Positions 52,999 to 61,346 of a stretch of 64,000 nt of DNA are shown here, in pieces; the stretch's first letter is position 1, and the number at the start of each line of letters is the position of its first letter. Source of the DNA: JADHUC01 sp964623055. Lineage in GTDB: Bacteria; Planctomycetota; Planctomycetia; Pirellulales; Pirellulaceae. The notes under the pieces were generated by a model. That model had not been told where the DNA came from. It was given only the letters and a program-made list of their open reading frames with translations, and made no database searches. Made by a program: the position numbers and the translations under genes. The stretch spans positions 1 to 64,000 of the forward strand of contig CAZURK010000020.1 of assembly GCA_964623055.1 (NCBI GenBank), read 5' to 3'.

Positions 52999-54342
52999 CT
53001 ACATGATTTCCTTCAAACGTCCGCCAATCTCGACGCCGTCGGCGGAGGTCGGGGTGAGTTGGACGAGTTGACCTTGCGGATGTCGCAACGTTGCCTCGGG
53101 GTCGATGCCGAGCAGTTCGTACATGCTACCGATCAGGTCCCACGGATAGACGGGCCGCTCTTTCACCGTTTCCCCTTTGGCATCCGATGCTCCTACCACC
53201 TGGCCACCCTTGAAGCCGCCGCCGGCGACTACGGCAGAGAAGACTCGACCGTAATGGCCGCGCCCACCGTTCCACGGCGGTTCCCACTGGACCTTGGGTC
53301 GACGGCCGAATTCGCCGCTCCACCAGACGATCGTGCTGTCCAATAGTCCGCGGTCCGACAGGTCCGCCAGCAGCGTCGCCATGCCGCGATCCATCTCGGG
53401 CAGTTTCCGGCGCATTGTCTGAAAGTGCTGTTTGTGAGTGTCCCAACCCCTGTAGTTGATGGTGACGAACGGAACGCCGCGTTCGACCAGCCGGCGTGCG
53501 ACCAGGCAGGATTGTCCGAACGTGTTGCGGCCGTAACGCTCTCGCAAGTCGTCTTCCTCCTGCGAAAGGTCGAACACCTTGCTACCTTCGCCCAGGATCA
53601 TATCGTAGGCCCCTTTTTCGGCCTCGTTCAATTCTTCGATCCGCGGATCGTCCGTCATAGCGTGCTTCAGCGTGTTCAGCCGGTGGAGCAGGTATTGTCG
53701 TTTGCGCTGCCGTTCGTCGGTCATGCCCGGCGCGACGATACCTTCGACGGCAAACCGCTGCTGGCCCGGATCGCCGCCGGTGGCGAAGGGTTTGTATCGC
53801 GATCCCAAGAAGCCGGCCTCGGAAAACCGTCCCTGTGGCTGGGTCAACACGATGTAGGGCGGGATGAGCCCTTCGTATCCCGCACCATAGCCTTTGAAGC
53901 GCGAGACCACGGCGCCAACGCACGGGTACACGACTCCGTCGCCGGACATCCGACCGGTCTGGGTCATATAGGATGCTGTTTCATGGGCATTCACATTGTG
54001 TGTCATGCTGCGGATGATGGAGTACTTGTCGGCCTGCTGGGCCAAATCGGGCAGCAATTCACCGATCCTGATACCATCCACATTGGTCGAACTCGTGTTG
54101 CTCAAAGGGCCGCAATAGTCATAGCCTGCTTCCGGTTTGGGATCGAACGTGTCCAGATGCGATGGACCGCCCCACATCCAGATCTGGATCACGGACTTGG
54201 CCGTTGCCGGTCGCGCGGCGGCCTCGGCGGGTCGTCCCAGTCGATCCGCGAGCGCCAGCCCAGCCGCGCTGGCAAGACCGCTGCGCAGGAATCCGCGGCG
54301 GGAGACCGACGACTTGTTATCCGAATCGGTTCTCGAACTCAT
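52999..54342 (-). CDS. Tat-exported DUF1501 protein
   Basis: A 447-residue protein with a twin-arginine signal (SRRGFLRSGLASAAGLALAD). The DUF1501 fold is sulfatase/phosphatase-like: SVIQIWMWGGPSHLDTFDPKPEAG, GIRIGELLPDLAQQADKYSIIRSM, WDTHKQHFQTMRRKLPEMDRG, TIVWWSGEFGRRP, and GRGHYGRVFSAVVAGGG. DUF1501 proteins are very common in planctomycetes and usually sit next to DUF1549/DUF1553 proteins, but their reaction is not established. AAGGAAA precedes the ATG, and the upstream DUF1549 gene ends 15 bases away, so the two form an operon. Confidence 0.88.
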   Translation of the reverse strand: MSSRTDSDNKSSVSRRGFLRSGLASAAGLALADRLGRPAEAAARPATAKSVIQIWMWGGPSHLDTFDPKPEAGYDYCGPLSNTSSTNVDGIRIGELLPDLAQQADKYSIIRSMTHNVNAHETASYMTQTGRMSGDGVVYPCVGAVVSRFKGYGAGYEGLIPPYIVLTQPQGRFSEAGFLGSRYKPFATGGDPGQQRFAVEGIVAPGMTDERQRKRQYLLHRLNTLKHAMTDDPRIEELNEAEKGAYDMILGEGSKVFDLSQEEDDLRERYGRNTFGQSCLVARRLVERGVPFVTINYRGWDTHKQHFQTMRRKLPEMDRGMATLLADLSDRGLLDSTIVWWSGEFGRRPKVQWEPPWNGGRGHYGRVFSAVVAGGGFKGGQVVGASDAKGETVKERPVYPWDLIGSMYELLGIDPEATLRHPQGQLVQLTPTSADGVEIGGRLKEIM

Positions 54343-54357
54343 ATCTGTTTCCTTGCA

Positions 54358-55944
54358 CTAATGCCGGTAAAGAAACTCTGCACTGTTAATCAACGCCCAT
54401 GTCAGATCCGCTAATGCTTGCTGGCCGGTTACGGCGTCGGATTGCGAATAGTCTCGCACAATCTTCAATTCCTCTTCCGTCGGCGGACGCGAGAGAATGG
54501 TCAAGTAAAGACCGGCTACGGCTTTCAGCGGATTGCGGCGGCTTGACTGCATTAGCAATCGCAGCCGTCCGCTCCGTTCGATCTTTTCCCTGATGTGGCT
54601 GGAATTCAGCATGTGCAGCCGTTGGCCGGCCGTGGACCGGTTGTTCCGTTCGGACACGAAGCCGGTGTCACGCGGCGGACGTCCGAACATCTCCAGGAAC
54701 GAACTCGTGATACTGCCATCGGGTAATGCAATCGAGCGTTGGTTTTCCGGAATGAACGTGAAGGGTTCGGGAATTGGACTTGAGTATTCTTCGGTCGTTC
54801 CGGTGATTTGGCACAGTGCGTCAATCAGCACTTCTGCATCCAGCCGGCGCAGCGGATAGTACGCGAAATGGGCCTCCGCCTCGGGATGATCGGTCCTGGG
54901 AATGGAGGAGAGCTGATACGTCTTCGAGTTCAGGATCAACCGATAGATGTGCTTGAGATCGTATTTGGCGGCAACCAGTTCTTTCTCAAGGTAAGCCAAC
55001 AACTCAGGATTCGACGGTGGGTTGTCGCGGCGAATGTCGTCCGGCTCGTGCACAATGCCGCGTCCCAACAGCCAGTACCAGATGCGGTTGACGATGTTGC
55101 CAGCAAAGTATTCGTTCTCCGGCGTGATCAGCCAATCGGCGAAGACCTCGCGCGGATCTCTGTTCGGCGGCAATTGCATTCGCGTCCCATCCGGGAGGAT
55201 CGCAGGGCTTCGTTCGCCGTCCGCAGCTTTCTCGGCGGCCTTCAATGCATCGAAGAAGACGATCTCCTCCTTCCACTCGCCGGTCTGCTTGTATCCGATC
55301 TGGGAGAAGAACGCGGCCATACCCGACAAGCGATCTTTCGGCCAGTTTTTGGCTCGCGCCCCCATGAACGTCAAGGCAACGGCCTGAGCGATGGCCTCGG
55401 GCTCTTTGTTCTGGACGGCCCGGTAGAAGTTGACTGGTGGATCGCGGAAATTGCTGCCGTTGGCGGTCAGTATCTCCCGCACGAACCGATCATGCGACTT
55501 GTTCTCTTTGATGCTGGTGTGGATCCAACGGTGATATGCCTGCACTCCGTTCGGCCACAGATTGATCGGGAATTCCGCCTTGACTCGCAGCAGATCGCAC
55601 CATTTCATCGCCCAGTAGTCGGGGAACTCTTCGCGTGCGAGCAAGCGGTCGATCAAAACGCTGCGTTTCTTCGGATCTGCGTCTGACAGAAAATCCTGTG
55701 CCTCCGCGGCCGTAGGAAGTGTGCCGATGACGTCCAGATACGCCCGCCGAACAAACACCTCGTCCGAGCACACCCTGGCGGGCTCGATCCCCAACTCCTC
55801 GAGCTTCCCAAAAACCAACTCATCGATTCTTCCTTCTGGAGTCAGGTCTACACTGCTCTCGAAGGTAGGTACGAGCGTTTCTTCCGAATTCGTGGCGGGT
55901 TGGGCCGTTATGAGGAAAAGCAGGGAAATCAGGGATGTGTTCAT
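54358..55944 (-). CDS. Exported DUF1549/DUF1553 protein
   Basis: A 528-residue protein with a short signal (NTSLISLLFLITA). The DUF1549 part has IDELVFGKLEELGIEPARVCSDEVFVRRAYLDVIGTLPT and DYWAMKWCDLLRVK. DUF1553 follows with NIVNRIWYWLLGRGIVHEPDD, SNPELLAYLEKELVA and LYLTILSRPPTEEE. There is no CxxCH haem motif, so the N-terminal cytochrome domain (PSCyt1) that many family members carry is missing. It forms a unit with the DUF1501 gene. The ATG at 55944 is chosen; 55959 is an in-frame alternative. The reaction is not established. Confidence 0.85.
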   Translation of the reverse strand: MNTSLISLLFLITAQPATNSEETLVPTFESSVDLTPEGRIDELVFGKLEELGIEPARVCSDEVFVRRAYLDVIGTLPTAAEAQDFLSDADPKKRSVLIDRLLAREEFPDYWAMKWCDLLRVKAEFPINLWPNGVQAYHRWIHTSIKENKSHDRFVREILTANGSNFRDPPVNFYRAVQNKEPEAIAQAVALTFMGARAKNWPKDRLSGMAAFFSQIGYKQTGEWKEEIVFFDALKAAEKAADGERSPAILPDGTRMQLPPNRDPREVFADWLITPENEYFAGNIVNRIWYWLLGRGIVHEPDDIRRDNPPSNPELLAYLEKELVAAKYDLKHIYRLILNSKTYQLSSIPRTDHPEAEAHFAYYPLRRLDAEVLIDALCQITGTTEEYSSPIPEPFTFIPENQRSIALPDGSITSSFLEMFGRPPRDTGFVSERNNRSTAGQRLHMLNSSHIREKIERSGRLRLLMQSSRRNPLKAVAGLYLTILSRPPTEEELKIVRDYSQSDAVTGQQALADLTWALINSAEFLYRH

Positions 55945-55968
55945 ATTCAAGCCTAGCATGATTTGCCC

Positions 55969-56045
55969 GGGAGGGCGAAGCTCCTGCTGAGCCGGGCCCT
56001 GTAGTGGTTGACGCGTCCACGGCTCGGCGGGAGCCTCGCCCTCCC
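55969..56045. repeat. Imperfect 26-bp inverted repeat
   Basis: Arms 55969-55994 (GGGAGGGCGAAGCTCCTGCT..) and 56020-56045 match at 23 of 26 positions with a 25-base loop. It sits just upstream of the DUF1549/1553 start and downstream of the symporter stop, between two minus-strand genes. It may terminate the symporter transcript. Confidence 0.85.
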
Positions 56046-56154
56046 AACTTTCGTGTGACCAAAGTTGCCAACTGGAAGCGGCGCTACAGGATATAACCCC
56101 GCAAACAGCCAGAAGTACCGTTGGTCTCTTGAGATCTCGCGAAACCAGCAGGAA

Positions 56155-57942
56155 TCATTGCGGCAGGTTGCGGTACCACGTGAAGTACAACGCGATGGCT
56201 GTCGTGAGCGCGGCAGTAAAGCACACCAGCGCCGCACCGTACCAATGGCCCACCAGGTACATCGGCGCGAGGTAAGCGCCGATGACCACGACGCTGGCAA
56301 GCACGACGTTGGCCGTCGTCAACCACATGCTCTCGGCCGGGTCGTTAAGCTCGGCCGCGGAGAGTCCGGTCTTCGATGGAATCGGGCCCCAAGCACCAAA
56401 TGGCCGGACGGTTCGGAAAAACGATATCAGAATCGCTTCGTCCGTGGGCCGTGTCAGCCACGTGCCCATCAGGCAGCCGACCAGGGAAATGACGCAAATC
56501 GACGGGAATGTGACGTACATCGGCAAGTCGGCGGGCAGGAACGGGACCACGACAGCCCCTGCCAGCCCGAGCAGTGTGCCCCAAGCGTAGCCCCATCCGT
56601 TAATCCGCCACCAGTACCACCGCAGCACGTTTGGGATGACGAAAGCCGCTCCCAACTCCATCATGATCCAGTTCCAGATTTGCCCGATGGACTTGACGCT
56701 CATACCCATCAACGTGCCCACTATCACCACGCCCACGGTCGCCACGTAGCTGGCCCAAATCGTCTTCCGATTATCCGAGCCGACTTTGGCCAACGGTTGC
56801 CAGATGTCGCGTACGATGTACGAGGCGGCGGCGTTGACCGTCGCGCTGAAGGTGGACATGAACGCAGCCAGCAGACCGGCGATCACCAATCCTCGTACAC
56901 CGGGCCACAGGTGTTCGCGCAGTACGACCGGCATCACTCGTTCGGCATCGAATCCGGCGTTGTCAGTCGATCCGGTCGCGGCGACAAGTCCGGTCAGCGC
57001 CAGCAGGGCTATGCCCATGCACATGGCCCAGCGAACGATCAGGAAGCCACTCCAGGCGGCCCCGAGTTTCGATGCGTCGCGGGGGTTCTTGGTGGCCAGG
57101 AACAACTGGAAGTCGTACATCTGACCCGGTCCGCCAGCGTTCAGCAAAAGGCCCTTGATGACCCACACGATTACCAGAGCGCCGAAGAGGTGATAGCCTG
57201 TATAGCCGACATCGGCTTCCGGGGGCACATCTACTTCCCAAGTGGGTGCCAGCGAGGTGAAGCCATCCGGGAGCTTCGCCGTCAACTCTTCCGGCGTGAA
57301 CATACCGAGTTTACCGAAAGCCACGGCTGCGATCAGTATGCTGGCCACCGTCAGGATCACCGTCTGGATGACGTTCGTGATTACCACGCTGTGCAATCCG
57401 CCGAGCAGCACGTAAAGCGTCGTGATCGAGAAGATCAGGATCGCGCAGACCGGTGCTGCTTGCTCGGGCGTCAGGCCAAATGTGATGTACTCCGATGCAA
57501 ACTTGCCGATCCCCTGGAACGCGTAGCCGACAAAGGCGGTCAACGTGACCACGGCCATCAACGTGTAGGCCAGTCGGGCGGTTTGACCGTCGCGGCCGCT
57601 TCCGAAGCGGGTGACCATCCATTCGGCGCCGGTCATCACGTTCGAGCGGCGGACCCACTTGCCCATGTAGGACATGAAGAAGGCCGCCATCAGGAAGCCC
57701 CACATCCAGTGGTTCCACATCGACTTCATGCCGAACAAGTAGATGATCGTGACGATCCACATCGTGCCGGTGATGTCGAACGTCGAGACCGATCCCGACA
57801 TGGCCATCGCCAGCCAATGCATGCTCTTGCCGCCCAGGAAATAGCTGTCGAGGTTCCGGGAAGCGATCCGCTGATAGGCGAAGCCGATGCCGATGACCAC
57901 TGCGAAGTAGATGATAATGATGGCGTAGTCGAAAGGGTCCAT
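56155..57942 (-). CDS. Sodium:solute symporter family transporter
   Basis: A 595-residue inner-membrane transporter with about 13-14 hydrophobic segments, beginning DYAIIIIYFAVVIGIGFAYQ. Family signs include SYFLGGKSMHWLAMAMSGSVSTFD in the first helices and GGLHSVVITNVIQTVILT. It should take up a solute with sodium; sugar or sialic-acid-like members are common in planctomycetes, but specificity cannot be read. The ATG 57942 lies 23 bases after the stop codon of the amidotransferase-like gene on the same strand. A longer frame on the opposite strand (56065-58110) is a shadow of this gene. Confidence 0.88.
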   Translation of the reverse strand: MDPFDYAIIIIYFAVVIGIGFAYQRIASRNLDSYFLGGKSMHWLAMAMSGSVSTFDITGTMWIVTIIYLFGMKSMWNHWMWGFLMAAFFMSYMGKWVRRSNVMTGAEWMVTRFGSGRDGQTARLAYTLMAVVTLTAFVGYAFQGIGKFASEYITFGLTPEQAAPVCAILIFSITTLYVLLGGLHSVVITNVIQTVILTVASILIAAVAFGKLGMFTPEELTAKLPDGFTSLAPTWEVDVPPEADVGYTGYHLFGALVIVWVIKGLLLNAGGPGQMYDFQLFLATKNPRDASKLGAAWSGFLIVRWAMCMGIALLALTGLVAATGSTDNAGFDAERVMPVVLREHLWPGVRGLVIAGLLAAFMSTFSATVNAAASYIVRDIWQPLAKVGSDNRKTIWASYVATVGVVIVGTLMGMSVKSIGQIWNWIMMELGAAFVIPNVLRWYWWRINGWGYAWGTLLGLAGAVVVPFLPADLPMYVTFPSICVISLVGCLMGTWLTRPTDEAILISFFRTVRPFGAWGPIPSKTGLSAAELNDPAESMWLTTANVVLASVVVIGAYLAPMYLVGHWYGAALVCFTAALTTAIALYFTWYRNLPQ

Positions 57943-57965
57943 GGGCTGCTTTCTACGAGGAGCAA

Positions 57966-59297
57966 TTACTCAGCCTTCTTGGGCACGAGCGGCTTTGGGA
58001 TAGGCAGTGGCGTGCCGCGAGGGTTGTACCCTCCCCATTCCTTCGCGAGCTTCAGGAAGTTGCTCATGATCAGGCGTGAGTTCTCGGGCGTGCCCGGCAA
58101 TTCCATGTGAAATTGAGCGGCATAGATGGGGCGATCACTGACGCGAATGCACTGGTTGACCGTATGGGCGCCGGGGCCTTTGGTAACGACCCGCGTCCAG
58201 CCCTTCGGCAGATAAGCGATTTGTCCAATGTGGGCCTCCATAATCTCGAACACCTCGGGCAGACCTTCGAAAGCGGGATCGGCGGCTACGCGGCGCATGC
58301 TGAATTTGCCGCGTTCGCCAATGTTCTTGCTGTAGTCACCACATTTGGCTTCGGCCGTGTGCCCGATGTGCGAGTAGACCGGCGACTTCGGATCGTTGGG
58401 ATCACGACAACGAGGGCAGTCCCAGGGCTTGTCCACGCCGGTTTCCTGCAAGATCGCCAACGCCTGCGCGCCGCCACACGCGCCCCACATCGGCAGATTG
58501 CGATTGCCGAGCACTTCTTGCACGCCTCGCCAAGGTTCCCGAGTCCGTTGGCACCATTCCAGGCTGTTGCCCGTGAAGAAGGCACACAGCGGATATGGTT
58601 CTTCCGCGACAAATCCTTCGTCGAAATCGCCGATCCACACTTGTTGCACCGGAGCGTCTTCCCAACCTTCACACTGACGCGCCAGATTGACAAACAGACC
58701 GGTGCCGCCTGGTAGCGAAGAGCTTTCGGCGGTGCTTACCACAACCAGCCAATCCGGGAAGTCGATCTTCGCCGAGGGATCAGCGTAGAATTCGACCTCG
58801 CGTATCGCGGGACTTTTGCCTTCAGCCGCGAGAATCTTCAATCGTAGAAAACACGCAAGTGTTGATTCCGACAGGCGGTGGACGCGGTACAATCGGCGCT
58901 CGTTCTTCGTCTCCGTCTCGTCAAGGTCGCGCCAGGTCTTTCCGTCACTGCTCGTTTGCCACACATAATGGCGAGCCGCGTTGCGCAAGACGCCGGGATG
59001 GTCGCCGTTGATTTGCAGGATAGCCCCGATCGCACGCGGTTTGTCAAAACGGACCTGCCACCACCAAGTCTCGGCGTCTTCTTGTCCTTTCCACAGTGAG
59101 CCCGCGTCGATCGAGAAACGATCGCCGTCAACAGCGCCGCGGGCCGAACCGGTCGCCGTGCTGGACGCCTCCACCTCGACTCTCAGCGGTTCCGCTGACG
59201 TACGATTCAGCAAGGGGCTTGTGGCAAGAAAGGGGACTAGTAGGAGAGCCGCGAAACGCTTCACGATGACGCGGACGAATCTGTCGTAACTCGACAT
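57966..59297 (-). CDS. Exported discoidin/class I glutamine amidotransferase-like protein
   Basis: A 443-residue protein with a signal peptide (KRFAALLLVPFLATSPLL). Residues ~40-175 are a discoidin (F5/8 type C) domain (WWWQVRFDKPRAIGAILQING, WQTSSDGKTWRDL). Residues ~180-430 are a class I amidotransferase-like domain: GACGGAQ (Cys274) is the nucleophile elbow, and AQFHMELPGT holds His397 and Glu399, so the triad looks complete. CPRC at 294-297 may bind a metal. ATG 59297 has GAGGAT upstream; the frame to 59918 crosses a repeat region and is not coding. It may hydrolyse gamma-glutamyl or related amides outside the cytoplasm. Confidence 0.78.
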   Translation of the reverse strand: MSSYDRFVRVIVKRFAALLLVPFLATSPLLNRTSAEPLRVEVEASSTATGSARGAVDGDRFSIDAGSLWKGQEDAETWWWQVRFDKPRAIGAILQINGDHPGVLRNAARHYVWQTSSDGKTWRDLDETETKNERRLYRVHRLSESTLACFLRLKILAAEGKSPAIREVEFYADPSAKIDFPDWLVVVSTAESSSLPGGTGLFVNLARQCEGWEDAPVQQVWIGDFDEGFVAEEPYPLCAFFTGNSLEWCQRTREPWRGVQEVLGNRNLPMWGACGGAQALAILQETGVDKPWDCPRCRDPNDPKSPVYSHIGHTAEAKCGDYSKNIGERGKFSMRRVAADPAFEGLPEVFEIMEAHIGQIAYLPKGWTRVVTKGPGAHTVNQCIRVSDRPIYAAQFHMELPGTPENSRLIMSNFLKLAKEWGGYNPRGTPLPIPKPLVPKKAE

Positions 59298-59665
59298 ACG
59301 GCGATCCTCGGCGACTTGGCAGCCAGCCCCAAAACGGGGCGATCCTATGTCAGCCCAGGGTGGAGCGGCGTGAGCAAGACGAACGCCGCGCAACCCTGGG
59401 CTAGGAGGACGGTTGACGCAGAAACCCGGAAAGGGTGGCCCTAACGCTGAGAGAAACCGGCGGTTAGAGCCGCCCCGTTGGGACTTTTGCTTCCATTCAA
59501 TCTCGTTTCCCAGGGTTGCGCGACGACCGCTGTCACGCTCGTCGCTCCACCCTGGGCTTTCATAGGACCATCCCTTCGGGATTACTGCTGATGAACTTGG
59601 TGATAAACACGGTGAAGGAACATCAACATCAAAACTTGTGCGTTGGGCTACTGTTGAAACTGGCC
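59298..59665. other. Repeat-rich intergenic region
   Basis: 368 bases upstream of the amidotransferase-like gene and downstream of the third sulfatase. It holds a pair of related, oppositely oriented elements (59352-59402 and 59509-59558) around about 106 bases. No credible gene is present, although frames stay open because of the repeat composition. Confidence 0.6.
59352..59558. repeat. Inverted pair of AGCCCAGGGTGGAGCG elements
   Basis: The 51-base element at 59352-59402 begins AGCCCAGGGTGGAGCG and ends CGCGCAACCCTGGGCT. The reverse complement of 59509-59558 has the same two ends but a different centre. Each element is itself a dyad, and together they form a large inverted repeat around about 106 bases. 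Confidence 0.85.
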
Positions 59666-61087
59666 CTAGGGTGTGTCCTTCAGGGACGTTTCCAGTTCCT
59701 CTTTCAACTGCCCGAGCGTCGCTTGCGCGGCCGGATCGTCGATCATGTTTCTCATTTCGTACGGGTCGGACTTCAAATCGTACAACTCGTCCATGCCTTC
59801 CAGGTCGGTATAGCGAATGTACTTGTACCGTTCGGTACGGATGGCTTTGTAGCCCATCTTGAACACTCGCGGGAACACCGTGTCGGTATAGTATTCGATC
59901 AGGAAGGAGGTACGCCAATTGCCGGGCCGTTCGCCCCGTAGCAGCGGCGCCAGGCTGCGGCCGTCCATGGTGTGCGGTGGTTCGAAGCCGGCCAGCTCCA
60001 GCAGCGTCGGAGCCAAATCGATGCTCAACGACATTTCGTCGATCACACTACCAGCCTTGACCAGCCGCGGGTAACGCACCAGCAGCGGAATTCGTGCGGC
60101 TTCTTCATACGACAGCCGGCGTTCGACGCTTAGCCCGTGCTCGCCGTACCAGTAGCCGTGATCGCTGGTGAAGATAAACACGGTGTCGTCTAATTGCTTC
60201 GTCTTTTCGAGTGTGTCAAGCAGTTGCCCCACGCCTTCGTCGATTCCTGCCAACATGCGCAAGCGGTCGCGGATTGTCTCGTCCGATGTCCCCGTCTCCG
60301 GTCCCAGCGGCGGCAGGCCGGTGATCTTGCGCTGCAATGCGGATTTGCCTTCCAACGTGTCGGTCACGTTCAAACGGCGAGGGATCGGATCATCGGCGTA
60401 CAGATCCTTGTGCCGTTCGGCCGGCATGAATTTCGCCGCCTTTGGGTCCGAAATGCTACCATCGTCGAATTGGATCAGTTCGGGGTGCAGCGCCTTGTGC
60501 GCGAAGTACAGACAAAACGGTTCGTCTCGTCGCTTCTTGACAAAAGCAACTGCCTTTTCGTTCAACACGTCGGTGGTGTGGCCCGTGTAGGTGTCTCGCC
60601 GACCGTTTTCATTCAGTTCCGGATCGAACGACGTGCCCTGGCCTTTCATGCAGATCCAGTAGTCGAATCCGGGCCGGGCGGTGTCGTCGTTGCCCATATG
60701 CCATTTGCCGACGTACGCTGTTTCATAGCCAGCGGCCTGCAGAATGCGAGGAAAGGTGACAAGGCGATGGCTCAGGGCGCTTCGATTCGTGTTGTCGAAG
60801 ACACCGTGATGGTGAGCATACTGGCCGGTCAGAAGACAGGCCCGGCTAGGCGAGCACAGCGGCGTGGTCGCGAACGCGTTCCGGAAGCGGGCTCCCTCGT
60901 AGGCAATCCGGTCGATGTGCGGAGTCCGAACGAAGGGATGCCCGGTACAGCCCAATTCGTCCCATCGCAAATCGTCCACCAGAATCACCACGATATTCGG
61001 GCGTTCCGCGGCTCTGGACGCAGGGACAATGTTGCCAGCCAAGCACAATACGACGATCAGTAAGGGGAATGCGACTTTGCCACGCAT
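59666..61087 (-). CDS. Exported sulfatase
   Basis: A 473-residue sulfatase with a signal peptide (FPLLIVVLCLAGNIVPASRA). The metal-binding pair is in LVDDLRWDELG (38-39). The formylglycine motif is C78-S-P-S-R82 with ACLLTGQ. KWHMGND and TSDHGYWYGEH complete the active site. RSLAPLLRGERPGNW is a family-typical late segment. GAGGAG precedes the ATG. It is the third sulfatase in the window and, unlike the second, has a canonical DD. Substrate unknown. Confidence 0.9.
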   Translation of the reverse strand: MRGKVAFPLLIVVLCLAGNIVPASRAAERPNIVVILVDDLRWDELGCTGHPFVRTPHIDRIAYEGARFRNAFATTPLCSPSRACLLTGQYAHHHGVFDNTNRSALSHRLVTFPRILQAAGYETAYVGKWHMGNDDTARPGFDYWICMKGQGTSFDPELNENGRRDTYTGHTTDVLNEKAVAFVKKRRDEPFCLYFAHKALHPELIQFDDGSISDPKAAKFMPAERHKDLYADDPIPRRLNVTDTLEGKSALQRKITGLPPLGPETGTSDETIRDRLRMLAGIDEGVGQLLDTLEKTKQLDDTVFIFTSDHGYWYGEHGLSVERRLSYEEAARIPLLVRYPRLVKAGSVIDEMSLSIDLAPTLLELAGFEPPHTMDGRSLAPLLRGERPGNWRTSFLIEYYTDTVFPRVFKMGYKAIRTERYKYIRYTDLEGMDELYDLKSDPYEMRNMIDDPAAQATLGQLKEELETSLKDTP

Positions 61088-61346
61088 GACAGGCTCCTCG
61101 CAAAAGGCACAATCGACGCTGAGTTTCCCAATAGTGATACCATGTAGGAACGCGCGACGCGAGTATCAGACTCAGATCTTGTTTGCATTTGCTGGAACAA
61201 AACCGCGAGGCCGTCCATCACCATACTTGCGTGTTTTGGACACAGCCGACAGACTGGTAAGATACTCTAAATCAAGCCTTCTGTGTTCGGCTTTCGACCC
61301 GGAGTTCTCGAATGAGACACGACTCGTTTCGCAAAAGGGCTTTCCC
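61088..61346. promoter_or_regulatory. Divergent promoter region, sulfatase/universal stress protein
   Basis: 259 bases between divergent genes. On the + strand TTGGAC (61236-61241) and TAAGAT (61258-61263), 16 bases apart, are a weak promoter candidate for the stress-protein gene. Nothing convincing is seen for the sulfatase side. Confidence 0.3.

Noticed and set aside
56065..58110. 681-codon open frame on the + strand
   Set aside because: It is antisense to the symporter gene, rich in His/Gln/Arg/Asp, lacks a ribosome binding site or domain, and arises from the GC-rich third codon positions of the real gene.
59298..59918. N-terminal extension of the amidotransferase-like protein
   Set aside because: The frame is open through the repeat pair but has no signal, and a clear signal peptide starts at 59297.
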